DNA of 64,000 nucleotides, taken from the NCBI GenBank assembly GCA_009733575.1, contig ML769416.1:124001-188000 (forward strand). Direction: 5' to 3'. Position numbers and translations under genes: made by a program. Below the pieces are notes generated by a model that did not search any database, was not told where the DNA came from, and was given only the letters and a program-made list of their open reading frames with translations. Within the stretch, counting starts at the first letter, position 1. Every line of letters begins with the position of its first letter. The DNA is from Gymnopus androsaceus JB14. Lineage: Eukaryota; Basidiomycota; Agaricomycetes; Agaricales; Omphalotaceae. Of this stretch, positions 43,390 to 53,473 are shown in pieces.

Positions 43390-43870
43390 TATGGGCCCTC
43401 CATCAGCCTTTCTCTCGTGAATTTATCCAATTTTGTCCAGCTCCGTTAACAACACCTGTTCCTGGAACTCTCACAACGCCCTATTTCTCCACCAATGCGG
43501 TCACTCATACACTCTTTGACCTCTCGACTCATTGAAGGTGGATACAAGTGGAAATGAGGTTAACAAATTCATCATCCCGTTGCTCATGACACGTGACCTC
43601 ACATCAACCTCTCAGACACTAATCTCGGTCTCCGACTCCATCTTCTTGCTTTGCTGCTTCTAGACGATTCGGCTGCGACGCTACAGAGACCCAAGTCCTA
43701 TAGTTTTGCGGCTCGTGCCAAGTCTGCTCCATCCAACATGATCTCCTCCGCACTGGTTAGAAGGCCAAAGTCTTTCGGTGGCTTAAAGATGCCTTTGCGA
43801 TAGGACTTGGTTGATATAGTTCTGTCTCGATGGCGTTCTGATGTATAATATTATGCCAACCAGATATGGA
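43390..43870 (+). pseudogene. F-box/LRR relic, heavily degraded
   Basis: A collinear but scrambled-frame match to the 46426-48045 gene: CTCTCACAACGCCCTATTTC near 43470, a block equivalent to SLLIEATEGY at 43525, gaggttaacaaattcatcatcccgt at 43555 (NEVNEFIS), ctctcagacactaatctc at 43607 (LSDTNLID), NMISSALVRR at 43737 and DIVLSRWRSDV at about 43815. Only homology order identifies it; no frame longer than 40 codons survives. Confidence 0.6.
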
Positions 43871-44195
43871 TTCGTGTTAATTGGCTTTGGAAGTCTGGAT
43901 TTTAGTTTCATGAATCGAAACGTACCAGAATCGAAACGTACCGGATTGCAAAACAGTTGAACTTGAATCTTGAAAGGGTATGAGGAGCGAGGAAGGTTTG
44001 TGAAGACGATGTATGGCTGAGAAGTTAAAGTTACTGCATATGAAAGTGACTGAATTAACGAGCTTGTTGACAACAAATGAAGAAGAGTCGAAACAAAGCA
44101 ACGTTATTACAGTGGATCTAGATTGAATAAAAATTTCAAATAAGAATAAGCGCGGACTTTTTAGACGGCCAACTAAATTATTACCTCGACCGTCC
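43871..44195. other. Intergenic upstream of Kelch gene
   Basis: No gene seen. A short repeat tgaatcgaaacgtaccagaatcgaaacgtacc (unit gaatcgaaacgtacc, twice) lies at 43912-43943. The remainder is probably promoter or leader of the Kelch-repeat gene. Confidence 0.35.
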
Positions 44196-45987
44196 ATGGC
44201 ATATAATTTACAGCCTTCATTAGTCGTAAATTCGCCCTTCTCTTCTTCCTCCGAACTACCACCATCATTAGCGCGATTAGTCCAAGACGAGAGCTCATCC
44301 TTAGCAGAAACCAGATCGATATCTTCTCTATCTGAAGGCGCAACTTCTCCAACTACATCTACAATAATGGGAGCTACCGTCAAAACACCGCTGAGCGATG
44401 TACCAGAACACGGTCCATTCACGCCTACGACTCCAGATGCAGCCCTTCCAGCCCATCATAATCCAAATTCACCATACTTTACACCGGGACCGAGCTCAGT
44501 AACAGGCTCAAGTGCCACTCTAATAGCAAGTAACGGTAAAAGTAGCACTTCGAGGTCGAAATCGAGCAGTTCTCGAAAGCCCAGCTCTTCATCCATGAGC
44601 AGCTTCGCGAAAACAGAGCTCTTCATCTACTGGCCGATCCTCGACGCTGACCTCGTCCAGGTCTTCTCCGCGATTAGCTCAGATTCATGAGAAGGATGTC
44701 CCGATTGCTCCGAGTACAATAATGTACTGGTCCAGAGCACCTGTATACGGTGCTTGTCCGACAAGGACCATGCGCGGACATACTGTTACTCTCGTAGATT
44801 CTATGGTATGGGTTTTTGGTGGTTGCGATGACAAGGAAACTGCGAGGGATATATATTGCTTTGATGTTGGTGCGTACGATCCACATCTCTCTTTTTCATC
44901 ATTCTAATCCAATCTCATCGCTCCAGAAACAATGCAATGGTCGCACCCAACCACGACAGGCGACCTGCCGCCTCCTTCGCGTGCACATACAGCTACGCTC
45001 GTCGACAGAAAGTTGTACGTGTTTGGAGGTGGTCAATCTGCGTCCTATAGTGACGCTGTCTACATCCTCGATACCGTAACTCGGAAATGGACAAAGCCCA
45101 TTGTCTCTGGCGTCATTCGAGATATAAATGGACAAGTTATCGGTAGTGCATCACCTCCAAGTCCAACCAGCCCAGAAGAGTCTTCTGCAGCCGCTGTTCA
45201 CCCCGAAATCCCTGCTCCACGCCGTGCACATACTGCTGTTTACTACAATGGCAAGATTTGGGTCTTTGGAGGTGGGAATGGGATGATGGCGTTGAATGAT
45301 GTTTGGACGCTTGATGTTGCCAAGATTGGTTTGGGAGCGGATGAATGTTCGAGGGAGAGATCCTTCTCTGGGATCTGACCAGTATGCTTACCGAAATGGC
45401 CGCAATCCGTATGGTCCAGGCGGTATCCCTAGTCCTCGAGGTTACCATACCGCGAATTTGGTCGGGAACATGATGATTGTTGTCGGAGGAAGCGATGGGA
45501 AGGATTGCTTTGCAGAGGTTTGGTGTTTGAACCTGGGTGAGCTTTGTTTCTTATCACTTCTTTGATTTTTATTTATTCGTTCGACAGATACTCTCGAATG
45601 GACACTTCTCGATCTACCTGAATCCTACAAACGACTCTCGCACACCTCTACTCAGGTCGGCTCATACCTCTTTATCCAAGGAGGACATAACGGTGCAGAG
45701 TACATCAATGATATTAGGTTTTTCAATCTGGGTGAGTTCATTCATCCCTCCCGCCCTCTTCCTCATACTAACGTCCCTCCTCTCCAGTAAATCTCCAATT
45801 CGAGCCTCGCCCCACAGCCGGAATTCCTCCCTCTCCGCGGGGCTACCATTCCGCTATTCTCGCCGACAGTCGGTTATGGGTCTTTGGAGGGTATAATGGA
45901 AGTAGTGCGTATGACGATGTGTACGTCGCTGATCTAGCAGGGGGGAGTTATTTGCCGCAGGTGACGAGCTTTAGCGTGGAGGTTTGA
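44196..45987 (+). CDS. Kelch-repeat protein with Ser-rich N-terminus, two one-base frameshifts
   Basis: Probable scaffold protein with a Kelch beta-propeller (Tea1/Ral2-like architecture). The N-terminal 130 residues are Ser/Thr/Pro-rich. Kelch blades: MRGHTVTLVDSMVWVFGGCD, SRAHTATLVDRKLYVFGGGQ, RRAHTAVYYNGKIWVFGGGN, SPRGYHTANLVGNMMIVVGG, SHTSTQVGSYLFIQGGHNGA and SPRGYHSAILADSRLWVFGG, each with the GG doublet. Introns near 44873-44930, 45538-45588 and 45732-45786 are in frame. Two joins need a base removed: at 44605-44606 (cttcg; Ser-rich linker) and 45319-45324 (gccaag; between LDVA and RLVWERM). Six blades, TGA at 45985. The upstream part may have another exon. If the two bases are sequencing errors the gene is intact. 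Confidence 0.8.
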
Positions 45988-46425
45988 GGTTTGAGTTTGT
46001 CACAGGGGTACTGAGTAGTTACTTTATCGTTTTATTTGTGTAGCTTGGGTTATTGAAGATTGGTAAAAACTCATTTGGGTTACATATGACAGATAACTGT
46101 TGTTGAGATTCACGGTGCTGCATGAAGCTGTTAGGCTTTCGAGGATGAGATTAGGTGCGTGATGAGTGCAAGCTGTTAGCTCGAGATGTCAAGTGTATTG
46201 CCTAATGCTAGGTAATGCTGACAATGCTATGCTTTGCTGAGTATATATACTACTACAAAATATAATCTAGAATATTCTACTATATTCTGCTAAGTATCTG
46301 TAAATTACTGTATTCCCGAAGTAGTTCTCTCACCCATTCTCCAGCTGGCGAGTTGCATCATCAAGAATCATCAACAACTGCGATGAATCAAAAAACGAGA
46401 TTCCGTTGTTGGCGCAGGTACTTGT
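45988..46425. other. Intergenic, part of a duplicated flank
   Basis: From about 46250 this matches 49440-49611 (tattctactatattctg, cccgaagtagtt, gcgagttgcatcatcaagaat), the 3' flank of the next F-box paralogue. No gene seen. Confidence 0.5.
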
Positions 46426-48045
46426 TCACAAACTCTGTCCAACAACAACAACCCTCATACCCTCCTTTTCAAGGTGTTCCAGCTGCCGATACATCTCCAA
46501 ATCAACATTCCGATTGGTGAATCGCATAACCACTGAACGCAGACACGCCGTCCCCCCTTCCGAATCTGTTGAACCCGAGGTGTCAAGCCCATATCCGCTG
46601 GCATAAACATCAGGACGCCACCGAGACAACACCATATCAACGAAATCCCTATCGAAAGTGGTATCGGTATTCGAGCCGCTGGATGTCAGTGAAAGACTGT
46701 GGAGCCTTCTGACCAGTGCAGGGGAGATCATGTTGGAACCTGTGCGACGGAAGGCATGCAGGCTTTGTATGAGGTGCGAAGTTATGGGACTCTCGGGACC
46801 ACGGATTTTTGAATCATCTAGGGTGAGATGAAGTAGCGAAGGAAGAAGATGGAGGAGATCAATGAGGTTGGTATCGGAGAGGGGAACGAACTCGATGAAG
46901 AGAGTGGTGAGATGACACGAGGAATGGGATATGAATTCGTTAACCTCATTTCTGGGCCATGTACACCTGTATCCCTCCGTAGCTTCAATGAGTAGAGAGG
47001 TTAAGGAGGGGCATCTGAGTGACTCAAAAACCACATTCGTTATGTTTGGCGGAAAAGTAGGGGGTTGTGAGAGTCGGAGGGACAGGCTCTCAACAACTGG
47101 TGCTATCAAAGGAGGTGTAGAAGAATGTACCGAATCATGACTGGAAGGCTGGCGGAAGAAAAGATCTTTGAGCTCCGGGCACCTTTCAAAGATGCTTTTT
47201 ATCCCTCCATGGAATTGAGCGAGAGAGAGGTGAGTAAGTTGGTTCCACATAAAGTTGGGCATACTCTGCAAAGGAAGTCTGCCGACGGACAGGACCTTCA
47301 GACTTGGAACCTGCTGAAACTTCCGTATATCTGTCGGAAGAGAGGCCTGAAGAGCTGGTATAAGAAGTTGTTCCAGTATGGGGAAATGCGATGGGCCTTG
47401 AGCTATCACAACCTGGAAAGCAGCTCGATGTCCAATTTTCACTTGCTTCCAGCGGGGTTTCTGGCTACCTAAAACATCACACAAGTGTTGTTGATGTGTT
47501 TCCAGTTCCCCTAGCGTTCTTGCAGGCAATTCAAGGGTGAGAGGGCATTGTTGTGACGAATCAATGAAAGTATTCATTAGGGCGTCAGTGGGTAGATGTC
47601 GAGTTGTAGATTGAAAATGTAGACGTATACGGGACCATAAACAGGGATGAGCCTTCGACAGATCCCGCCAACGCGAGCATACGCCACTGATCACCAGCGC
47701 AGGGATATCCTGTACCTTCGGCGACGTAAGTTCGTTCATTTCGCAGGCAAAATCAAAGATTTTGAGGAAATTCTCGTTCGGAAGTCTACGAATGGGAGAC
47801 CGAAGAGACTGCAAACAGTTTTTGTAATCCTGTAGAAGCCGGCGATGATTTTGTAGAAAAACGATACGGGATTGGAGATGATGGACTTCCGCGTCGCAGT
47901 TGTCGAGATCCTTGTCGACGTCTGTGAGGGCTTAAGAATCAAATTGGATGGAGGGTCCATGTTCCGAGCGTAGCCTTCTGCGGATTTCTGCGAAATCTAC
48001 GCTGGTTCGGAGCTGGAAGCTCGATTGTCGTTCGAATGAAGCCAT
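46426..48045 (-). pseudogene. F-box/LRR-like paralogue A of a near-identical pair, early nonsense codon
   Basis: The start at 48045 gives SFQLRTSVDFAEIRRRLRSE, then TAA at 47932-47934 where the partner copy (49612-51232) has a sense codon. Beyond the stop, the frame is open for the rest: coiled coil (DVDKDLDNCDAEVHHLQSRI), F-box-like LRSPIRRLPNENFLKIFDFA, VISGVCSRWRDLSKAHPCLW, LRR-like strands (LKVLSVGRLPLQSMPNFMW, CPSLTSLLIEATEGYRCTW, LPSLLHLTLDDSKIRGPE) and the family end CLRSVVMRFTNRNVDLEMY then VVVVGQSL. Reinitiation at 47814 (MQSLRSPIRRL) would keep the F-box but lose the coiled coil, so residual function is possible. Confidence 0.75.
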
Positions 48046-48661
48046 AAGAGTCTATTGCGTTCGTTGAACACGGACAGACGCGATCACGAGCCACTCACCA
48101 AGAAACGCGGTTTTTGAGACAAGAATTGAGCTAAGGATAGAGGTATTCTTTTGGAGGAAGGATTGGGAAGATTCTAGTGTGTCTGCTGCAGGCCCGAACA
48201 CTTCCGAATCCTGAGTGTCTTTTTGTAGATTTAAAAAAAGAATTTAATAATAATTCTTTTATACTGTGCGTACAGGTAAGGCTGATTACCAGGACACAGG
48301 GGCCGTCGGGGAGGAGCAAGTGCACATCCAAACTATAGTAAGGAGAAATAGGTGGATTTCTATGAGGTGCGTAAGAGCTACGGGTGTGGATAGTATGGAA
48401 ATGGTGGATGATGATGGTGTCGAGACAAGCGCTAATTCATGAATATTTAAGTTTATTATTGCAGTACATAGTTCGAACAATTCATGACCATTTAGACTAA
48501 ATCTGCTCCATCAAGTCCGAGCCATCGTAGGGGTAACATTATGTCTCTGTACATCGAGTCAACATCAAGCAGCCATACTAAGTCAGCAGCTCAAGATACC
48601 AACGAAACATGTACATACTTCAAGTTACATTCAGCAAAGGACACACTGTCTCTCTACCCTC
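48046..48661. other. Intergenic
   Basis: No supported gene. The first 80 bp matches the 5' flank of the partner paralogue at 51233-51310. A low-complexity aaaaaagaatttaataataattc tract occurs near 48233. Confidence 0.4.
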
Positions 48662-48918
48662 TCAACCGTCACTGGAGTAGTCGGGGCGTTGGTAATAGCT
48701 GTGGATACCGGAGTCAGCACAACGTAGTAGTATTGAGAAATTGGAATATGAGGTTGGGGTACTTTGAGAGGCCACAGCGGGGGCGGAGTCGGTGACTAGG
48801 GTAGAGTGGACAATAAGCATGATGATAATACGGGACTGAGACCGAGACTGGGCTTACTTTTAGAAGCCACAGCGACTACGACAAGACATGCAGCAACAAC
48901 GACAGAGAAGAGCCTCAT
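48662..48918 (-). CDS. Candidate small secreted protein
   Basis: The ATG at 48916-48918 opens MRLFSVVVAACLVVVAVASK, a good signal peptide (charged n-region, Val/Ala core, AVAS cleavage-like end). It is interrupted by an intron with donor GTAAGC at 48857 and acceptor CTAG at 48796. The second exon in the spliced frame is Ser/Pro/Tyr-rich (TDSAPAVASQSTPTSYSNFS) and stops at 48662. A different frame of the same exon reads Thr/Pro/Val-rich (VLTPVSTAITNAPTTPVTVE), common in fungal secreted peptides, so the true splice or frame is uncertain. Total about 65 residues. No homologue recognised. Confidence 0.4.
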
Positions 48919-49611
48919 TTGAAGAATGGAGTGCTAGTGATATAGCGGTTGGAAACTTGGGATTACTATTCTGGAGTCTGACCGTAGTATTTATACGGAG
49001 TGAACAGTAAATCAATCCTTGTACTAGTTTGCAAAGTAGTAGCTAGCCCTTGCAGAGGTGATAAAGCATAAACGCCGCAGACAGCATCTGATGCGAGACT
49101 TTCGCGAGACAAACGAGCCCAGAAAGAGTCAAGAGAGAATCCTGTTGATGTGATTGATAGTCTTCAAATTCCTTGGTATCAATCGCGTCCGCTAGACAAT
49201 AAAAGGTCAAATGCCAGCCTCGCGTTACATTTGTATTTGACTGCTGACTCGTCTATCGTGGTGTCTAGAACACCGCTTAAACCATATATGGTTTAAGCCT
49301 TTAAACTATACAAGCTTGACCCGTGCCTCTGGCACGAGGGTCTTCAGGGTATAGTGACGCTGTTGGGCATTCGAGGGTGGTTTAGAAGACTAGGGGCAAT
49401 GCCTGACAAACGCATGCCCTTTGCTGCTGTATTTTCTACTACACAATAATTTTAGAATATTCTACTATACTGTATTCTGTAAGTATCTCTAAGTATTTTA
49501 TTCCCGAAGTAGTTTCTCGCCCATTCTTCAGCTAGCGAGTTGCATCATCAAGAATATCAGCAACTGTGATGAATCAAAAAACGAGACTCCGTTGTTGGCG
49601 CAAGTACTTGT
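48919..49611. other. Intergenic with 24-bp perfect palindrome
   Basis: No gene. Promoter-like TATA (tatttatacgg near 48990) for the small secreted candidate. Palindrome at 49275-49298 and a short hairpin cgtgcctctggcacg at 49322-49336. The last 170 bp is the duplicated flank shared with 46250-46425. Confidence 0.5.
49275..49298. repeat. 24-bp perfect palindrome
   Basis: gcttaaaccata followed directly by its reverse complement. Could be a dimeric protein site or the hairpin tip of a lost element. Confidence 0.9.
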
Positions 49612-51232
49612 TCACGAACTCTGTCCAACAACAACAACCCTCATACCCTCCTTTTCAAGGTGATCCAGCTGCCGATATACTTCCCAATCAACGTTTCGAT
49701 TGGTGAATCGCATAACCACTGAACGCAGACATGCCGTCCCCCCTTCTGAATCTTCTGAACCCGAGGTGTCAAGCCCATATCCGCTGGCATAAACATCAGG
49801 ACGCCACCGAGACAACACCATATCAACGAAATCCCTATCGAAAGTGGTCTCGGTACTCGAGCCGCTGGATGTCAGCGAGAGACTGTGTAGCCTTCTGACC
49901 AGCGCAGGGGAGATCATGTTAGAACCTCTACGACGGAAGGCGTGCAGGCTTTGTATGAGGTGCGAAGTTATGGGACTCTCGGGGCCACGGATTTTTGAAT
50001 CATCTAGGGTGAGATGAAGTAGCGAAGGAAGAAGATAGAGGAGATCAATGAGGTTGGTGTCGGAGAGGGGAACGAACTTGATGGAGAGGGTTGTGAGATG
50101 ACACGAGGAACGGGATATGAATTCGTTGACCTCATTTCTGGGCCATGTACATTTGTATCCCTGCGTGGCTTCAATGATTAGAGAGCTCAAGGAGGGGCAT
50201 CTGAGTGACTCAAAAACCACATTTGCTATGTTTGGCCGAGAAGCAGCGGGTTGTAAGAGTCGGAGGGACAGGCTCTTAACAACTGGTGCTATCAAAGGAG
50301 GTGTACAAGAATGTACCACATCCTGACTGAAAGGCTGGCGGAAGAAAAGATCTTTGAGATCGGGGCACCTTTCAAAGATGGTTTTTATCCCTCCTTGGAA
50401 TTGAGCGAGAGAGAGGTAAGTAAGTCGGTTCCACGTAAAGTTGGGCACACTTTGCAAAGGAAGTCTGCCGACGGACAGGACCCTCAGACTTGGAACCCCC
50501 TGAAACTGTCTGTATATCTCCCTGAAGAGAGGCCTGGAGAGCTGGTATAAGAAGTTGTTCCAGTATGGGGAAATGCGAGGGGCCTTGAGCTATCAAAGCG
50601 TCGAAAACAGCCCGATGTTCAATTTTCACTTGTTTCCAGCGGGGTTTCTGGCCACCTAAAACAGCACACAAGTGTTGTTGATGTGCTTCCAGCTCCCCTA
50701 GCGTTTTTGCAGGGAATTCAAGAGTGAGAGGGCATTGTTGTGACGAATCAATGAAAGTATTCATTAGGGCGTCAGTGGGTAGATGTCGAGTTGTAGATTG
50801 AAAATGTAGACGTATACGGGACCATAAACAGGGATGAGCCTTCGACAGATCCCGCCAACGCGAGCATACGCCACTGATCACCAGCGCAGGGATATCCTGT
50901 ACCTTCGGCGACGTAAGTTCGTTCATTTCGCATGCAAAATCAAAGATTCTGAGGAATGTTTCGTTCGGGAGTCTACGAATAGGAGACCGAAGAGACTGCA
51001 AACAATTTTTGTAATCCTGTAGAAGCCGCCGCTGATTTTGTAGAAAAACGATACGAGATTGGAGATGATGGACTTCCGCGTCGCAGTTGTCGAGATCCTT
51101 GTCGACGTCTGTGAGGGTTTCAGCATCAAATTGGATGGCAGGTCCATGTTCCGAGCGTAGCCTTCTGCGGATTTCTGCGAAATCTACGCTGGTTCGGAGC
51201 TGAAAGCTCGATTGTCGTTTGAATGAAGCCAT
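49612..51232 (-). pseudogene. F-box/LRR-like paralogue B of a near-identical pair, mid-gene frameshift
   Basis: Partner of 46426-48045. The start at 51232 is open through SFQLRTSVDFAEIRRRLRSE, AETLTDVDKDLDNCDAEVHH, F-box-like LRSPIRRLPNETFLRIFDFA and CPLTLEFPAKTLGELEAHQQ. At about 50497-50516 one base more than paralogue A shifts the frame (after ALQASLQGDI). The downstream LRR half is open in the other frame (QSVPNFTWNRLTYLSLAQFQ, CPSLSSLIIEATQGYKCTW, VVVVGQSS). So A fails early and B fails in the middle, with otherwise very high identity, implying recent duplication. Confidence 0.75.
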
Positions 51233-51619
51233 AAGAGTCTATTGCGTTCGTTGAGCACGGACAGACGCGACCACAGGCCACTCACCAAGAAACGCGTTTT
51301 TTTGAGATATGATTTGAGCTGAGGATAGATGTATTATTCTAAAGAAAAGATATGAGAAGATTAGATTGAGTTTCTCTAGAGTGAAGGCGCTTGCTGCTGA
51401 AGCGCTGAAGGCCGAGCTCCAGTGCTGCCACTCACTTCTTGCAATCATCTTCGTTGTTCCAAAGAAATTCAAATCAGATCTGCTCGATAACCTTTCATAG
51501 TCTTTGTTCATAGTCTTTGAACCTACTTCAGCGTTATTTCGGACTGTGGGGTCACTGGGGTGAGTGCACTCGATATCGAACTTGTCATATTTTCAATGGG
51601 ATTCAGCGCCTTGAATTCG
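51233..51619. promoter_or_regulatory. Divergent intergenic between two F-box paralogues
   Basis: 387 bp separate the minus-strand copy starting at 51232 and the plus-strand copy starting at 51620. No gene seen. Probably holds both promoters. Confidence 0.35.
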
Positions 51620-53263
51620 ATGCCTCCGTGCTGCGAACCTCAATCGAGCTTTCAGCTACGAACCAAGGTAAACTTTGCCGAAATACGCCAAAGGTTACGC
51701 TCGGAATACGGCTCTGCCGTTCAATCCGAGGCTGAGATATCTGGAACTTTCGCAGATGTCGACCAGGACATCGATGACTGCGGCGCGGAGGTCCGCCGTT
51801 TGCAGTCGCGTATTGTCTTTTTACAAAATCAACGCCAGCGTTTAATGGTCTATAAAAATTGCCTGTGCTTCTTACGGTCACCCATTCGTAAACTCCCTAA
51901 CGAGACCGTCCTCCGCATCTTCGATTTCGCCTGCGACATGAACGAACTTACATCGAAAAAGCTGCAGACCATGCCCGCCTTGGTCATCAGCGGTGTGTGC
52001 GCTCGTTGGCGGGATCTTGCCAGATCCTGTCCCGAACTATGGTCCCGCATCAAACTCGAGATGTGGACGACACCTCGCCATCTCGCAGACTTGCCCATAT
52101 TGCATCTTTATCTTCAATATTCACAACAATCTCCTCTCATCGTGGAGATTCCTGATATAAAAGTCGCAATACAAGGGGCAGACCATCTGGCTGTTTGCGC
52201 TACTCTTAGTTCATGCAGTAATCGTTGGAAAAGCCTGGCTTCTCCCTATGTAGTCTATGAGGCTCTGATGGCTCAGAACCCCACCGATTTTCCAGTGTTG
52301 GAGCAGCTCTTAATCCCCAATATCTTCTTTTACAAAGAAAGATCTCTGAATCGCTTTCAACATGCATCAAATCTGAAGGCCCTAGGCCTTTGCCACATTG
52401 AACGTTGGGAAGATTCGCAGCAGCGAAAGTTTCCATGGACGCAGGTTACTAAGATTGATGTTGCTCAATGCGAGGATATGATGAAGCCCATCTTTGAGAT
52501 GCATAGTCTCCAAGGATTGCGCTTTCGCCAGTCAGGCTTTGAAGGTGCTGTCAAATTGTGTTCACCTCCGATAACTACTCCCTCCGTCCAGAAACTTGCT
52601 CTTACCCTCACACAAACATCTTATCCCGAGTCCGAGAGATTGGCCAATGTGGTATTTTCATCCATCGCGTGCCCCTCCTTAACCTCTCTTGTCATTGAAG
52701 GTCTAGCTGGATATAAGCACGTATGGCCTAGAGATGCGGTAAACGGCTTCATATCCCGGTCATCTTTTCATCTTACGACTCTCTCAATCAAGTTTGTTCC
52801 ACTCTCAGACTCTGATCTGATTGACGTCCTCCGTCGTCTTCCTTCTCTCGTTCATCTCACTGTAGATGATTCCAACATTCCTACTAATTCTCCAAATCCC
52901 ATAACTCTGCGATTCGTGCAAAGTCTGCATGCGTTCCCTCACGCGAGCTCTGCTATAATCCCGTCGGTGCTGATGCGAAGCCTGAAGAGTCTTTCACTGA
53001 CATTCAGTGGCTCCGATGCTCAGGATGGGTTCGACGATAGGGGGTTTGTTGATGTGATTTCCTCAAGGTGGTTTCCCGACCATTATGCTAATCGGTATGG
53101 GCTTGACGCCTTGTATTCATTGGATTCAGAGGGCGGAATAGCATGCTTGCGTTCGGTAGTCATGCGCTTCACAAGTCGAGATGTTGATGAGGAGATATAC
53201 AGTCCGCTGAAGAACTTCGAAGAAGAAGGCATGATGGTTGTAGTCGTTGGCCAAAGTTTGTGA
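51620..53263 (+). CDS. F-box/LRR-like protein, the only intact paralogue
   Basis: Single-exon gene of 547 residues from the ATG at 51620 (the start matching PQSSFHLR/RQSSFQLR in relatives; an upstream in-frame ATG at 51560 is possible). A coiled coil at about residues 38-75 (DVDQDIDDCGAEVRRLQSRI) precedes an F-box-like domain (LRSPIRKLPNETVLRIFDFA, PALVISGVCARWRDLARSCP, LWSRIKLEMW), followed by irregular LRR-like repeats (LEQLLIPNIFFYKERSL, LKALGLCHIERW, CPSLTSLVIEGLAGYKHVW, LPSLVHLTVDDSNIPTNS). It ends with the family signature CLRSVVMRFTSRDVDEEIY and VVVVGQSL. Presumed substrate-receptor of a Skp1-Cullin-F-box ubiquitin ligase; targets unknown. No indels. Confidence 0.85.
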   Translation: MPPCCEPQSSFQLRTKVNFAEIRQRLRSEYGSAVQSEAEISGTFADVDQDIDDCGAEVRRLQSRIVFLQNQRQRLMVYKNCLCFLRSPIRKLPNETVLRIFDFACDMNELTSKKLQTMPALVISGVCARWRDLARSCPELWSRIKLEMWTTPRHLADLPILHLYLQYSQQSPLIVEIPDIKVAIQGADHLAVCATLSSCSNRWKSLASPYVVYEALMAQNPTDFPVLEQLLIPNIFFYKERSLNRFQHASNLKALGLCHIERWEDSQQRKFPWTQVTKIDVAQCEDMMKPIFEMHSLQGLRFRQSGFEGAVKLCSPPITTPSVQKLALTLTQTSYPESERLANVVFSSIACPSLTSLVIEGLAGYKHVWPRDAVNGFISRSSFHLTTLSIKFVPLSDSDLIDVLRRLPSLVHLTVDDSNIPTNSPNPITLRFVQSLHAFPHASSAIIPSVLMRSLKSLSLTFSGSDAQDGFDDRGFVDVISSRWFPDHYANRYGLDALYSLDSEGGIACLRSVVMRFTSRDVDEEIYSPLKNFEEEGMMVVVVGQSL

Positions 53264-53473
53264 TTTTCAGTACTTATATTTGGGTCAAGATGTTTTAACT
53301 TTAAATACTGCTGTATTCGGTACTCAAAAATCAGTAACTTCAAATAAAATAACAAGCAAACTAATTGTTTTATGTATAGCGTGCAGTTTTTTCAAGTTTG
53401 CGGGCCGGTTACCCCTATAAAAGTTCAGATTCTTCAACTCATTCATCATCGAGCATCGAGCAAGTCATTCCTT

